Part shown: positions 62,327-64,000 of the stretch, piece by piece
Layout: each line of letters opens with the position of its first letter
Numbering within the stretch: the stretch's first letter is position 1
DNA from: Peptoniphilus vaginalis
GTDB taxonomy: Bacteria; Bacillota; Clostridia; Tissierellales; Peptoniphilaceae
NCBI RefSeq assembly: GCF_900176605.1
Contig: NZ_FXLP01000005.1
Location: 496,001-560,000, forward strand
Direction: 5' to 3'
Length of the DNA stretch: 64,000 nt
Program-made: the position numbers and the translations under genes
Notes under the pieces: model-generated
The model's database searches: none
Told to the model about the DNA's origin: nothing
What the model saw: the letters and a program-made list of their open reading frames with translations, nothing else

Positions 62327-64000
62327 ATGTGCGGTATAGTTGGATATATCGGAAAAAATAATGCAACGAAATTAGTACTAGAAGGTCTAAAAAAATTAGA
62401 ATACAGAGGCTATGACTCTGCAGGACTTTCCTTTATAAAAGATGATAAGTTAGTAACATTTAAGAAGAAGGGGCGTATTAAGGTTCTTGAAGAATCCTTT
62501 GATCTTGATAAGTACCCATCTAATGTATGTATTGGTCACACAAGATGGGCAACTCATGGCGAGCCAAATGAAATTAATGCTCACCCCCACTTAAGTTCAG
62601 ACAAAAAAGTTTCTGTTGTTCACAACGGAATCGTAGAAAACTACTTAGAGCTTAGAAATATGTTAGTAGATAAGGGACACACTTTCTTTTCACAAACAGA
62701 TACAGAAGTTATCCCTAACTTAATTTCAGAAGTATATGATGGCGACATCTTAAACGCTGTTTTTAAATCAACTGACATCTTAAAGGGAGCCTACAGTCTG
62801 GGAATCATTGATGAAAATGAACCTAATAGGCTTATAGCTGTCAGAAATTCTTCTCCCCTTCTCTTTGCTATTTGTGAAGATGGTTACTTCATAGCAAGTG
62901 ATATTACATCTGTAATTGAACACACGAATAAGATTGTTTATCTTGAAGATGGCGATGTTGTTGATATGAGAGAAGATTCTTACACAATCTATGACAAGGA
63001 CCACAATAAAGTTGAAAGAGAAATTTCTGAAGTTGAAATTTCTGCATCAGATGCATCAAAAGAAGGCTACGACCACTTCCTTATTAAGGAAATTTTCGAA
63101 CAGCCAGACATCTTAAAAGAAGTTATCTCAATTAAACACAAGGACTACAAGATAAATCTTCCAGCAGAAGGAAGTCTTTCTCTTGAAGAACTTAAAAATA
63201 TAAATAAGATTTATATAACTGCTTGTGGAACTGCCTTCCACGCAGGCGAAGCTGGCAAGTATGCAATGGAAAATCTTGCAGGTATTCCAGTAATTTCAGA
63301 AATTGCATCTGAATTTAGATACAAGAATATGTTCCTAGATGACAAGTCTCTTGTAATTTTTGTTTCTCAGTCTGGTGAAACTGCTGACACCCTAGCAGCT
63401 CTTAGAGAAGCAAAAGCGATTGGAGCAAAGACTCTTGCTATTACAAATGTTTTGGGTTCATCTATTGCAAGAGAAGCTGACAAGGTTGTCTATTGCTATG
63501 CAGGACCAGAAATTTCTGTTGCATCTACTAAGGCTTACACAACACAAGTTATTTCACTTTACTTCTTGGCTATGGATATTGCCCTTAAGTTAAATAAAAT
63601 TTCTCAAGATGAAGTTAAAAATATAATTGAAAATATGGAAAAACTTCCATCACAAATTGAAGAAATCTTAAAGCACAAGGAAGACTTTAAAAAAATTGCA
63701 GACTCAATCAAAAATTCAAAGTCAATTTTCTACACTGGTAGATCTCTTGATTATGTAACAGCAAAAGAAGGAGCCCTAAAGTTAAAGGAAATTTCCTACA
63801 TTCACACAGAAGCCTTCCCTTCTGGAGAACTTAAACACGGCTCAATTGCCCTTATAGAAGAAGGCACACCTGTTATCTCAGTTGCACTTTATAGCAAAAT
63901 TCTTGATAAGACTGTTTCAAATAACCAAGAGCTTATTGCCAGAGGAGCAAAAGTTATTTCCATTGCAGAAGAAGGAAACGAATTTGTTAAGGATTCTTCA
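62327..64000 (+). CDS. glmS: Glutamine-fructose-6-phosphate aminotransferase, cut by window end
   Basis: First 558 codons; about 45-50 C-terminal residues lie outside the window. Makes glucosamine-6-phosphate from fructose-6-phosphate and glutamine for wall and surface sugars. After Met, the nucleophile Cys2 begins CGIVGYIG. The glutaminase domain shows GHTRWATHGEPNEINAHPH and VVHNGIVENY. Two SIS domains follow, with ITACGTAFHAGEAGKY and SQSGETADTLAALREAK, then the start of the catalytic tail. TTGGAGGT precedes the ATG. Controlled by the ribozyme upstream. Confidence 0.97.
   Translation, partial: MCGIVGYIGKNNATKLVLEGLKKLEYRGYDSAGLSFIKDDKLVTFKKKGRIKVLEESFDLDKYPSNVCIGHTRWATHGEPNEINAHPHLSSDKKVSVVHNGIVENYLELRNMLVDKGHTFFSQTDTEVIPNLISEVYDGDILNAVFKSTDILKGAYSLGIIDENEPNRLIAVRNSSPLLFAICEDGYFIASDITSVIEHTNKIVYLEDGDVVDMREDSYTIYDKDHNKVEREISEVEISASDASKEGYDHFLIKEIFEQPDILKEVISIKHKDYKINLPAEGSLSLEELKNINKIYITACGTAFHAGEAGKYAMENLAGIPVISEIASEFRYKNMFLDDKSLVIFVSQSGETADTLAALREAKAIGAKTLAITNVLGSSIAREADKVVYCYAGPEISVASTKAYTTQVISLYFLAMDIALKLNKISQDEVKNIIENMEKLPSQIEEILKHKEDFKKIADSIKNSKSIFYTGRSLDYVTAKEGALKLKEISYIHTEAFPSGELKHGSIALIEEGTPVISVALYSKILDKTVSNNQELIARGAKVISIAEEGNEFVKDSS

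Noticed and set aside
62780-63004. 74-aa minus-strand frame inside glmS
   Set aside because: Antisense shadow of the glmS glutaminase domain.
1-64000. CRISPR arrays, tRNA or rRNA genes
   Set aside because: No regularly spaced direct repeats, no TTCGA-type T-arm with acceptor pairing, and no rRNA blocks were found on either strand.

Overview
The window comes from a low-GC (roughly one third G+C by eye), Gram-positive-type chromosome. The core-gene order closely follows the Bacillus subtilis comEC to sigA segment: comEC-holA-rpsT, lepA-hemW, hrcA-grpE-dnaK-dnaJ-prmA-rsmE-mtaB, rpsU-yqeY, nfeD-floA, phoH-ybeY-dgkA-cdd-era-recO-glyQ-glyS-ccpN-ppsR, dnaG-rpoD-trmK-nif3. The sporulation genes that sit in this segment in spore formers (gpr, spoIIP, yqfC, yqfD) are absent. 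Together with the amino-acid transporters, a DUF3793-flavodoxin pair and a class A-like RNase P RNA, this suggests a non-sporulating anaerobic Firmicute, most likely a Gram-positive anaerobic coccus of the Peptoniphilaceae (Tissierellia). That placement is inference. No tRNA, rRNA, CRISPR array or intact insertion sequence was found.

Layout. 1-3442: a small membrane protein, then a znuABC-type zinc importer divergent from a Fur/Zur regulator. 3612-9722 (minus): a YuiF/NhaC-type carrier, ftsH, and dnaX-ybaB-recR. 9910-12038 (plus): an Asn-Ala-Lys-repeat lipoprotein and a zinc-ribbon/charged/membrane protein. 12120-14016 (minus): a GNAT-like protein and DUF3793 plus flavodoxin. 14243-18114: gltS, a DAACS symporter and an SH3/NlpC-P60 wall hydrolase. 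18285-36768 (mostly minus): rnpB, the primase/sigma cluster, glycyl-tRNA synthetase, the era cluster, flotillin, and yqeY-rpsU. 37084-45469 (minus): hinT, DUF1284, mtaB, rsmE, prmA, dnaJ, dnaK, grpE, hrcA, with a perfect CIRCE operator and a strong promoter. 45510-46130: a long AT-rich gap. 46131-49612 (plus): lepB, lepA, hemW. 49734-53345 (minus): rpsT, holA, comEC. 53421-55106 (plus): an AlaX-like protein that has lost all four metal ligands. 55107-55290: nested inverted repeats. 55291-62046 (minus): a likely long transcription unit with a RelA/SpoT-domain protein, a parvulin, pepD, DUF1292, a radical SAM protein and small unknowns, headed by a frameshifted acyl-ACP thioesterase. 62119-64000 (plus): a glmS promoter, a glmS ribozyme and glmS, cut by the window end.

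Most genes are packed with 1-20 nt overlaps or gaps and clear Shine-Dalgarno sequences, and several use TTG or GTG starts. Nearly every transcription unit ends in a visible intrinsic terminator, so unit boundaries can be read directly. The features most worth follow-up are the degenerate AlaX-L protein with its 26-residue tandem repeat, the divergent RelA/SpoT-domain protein with a long unrecognised C-terminus, a 29-residue membrane peptide, the nested repeats at 55147-55282, and the one-base frameshift in the thioesterase.
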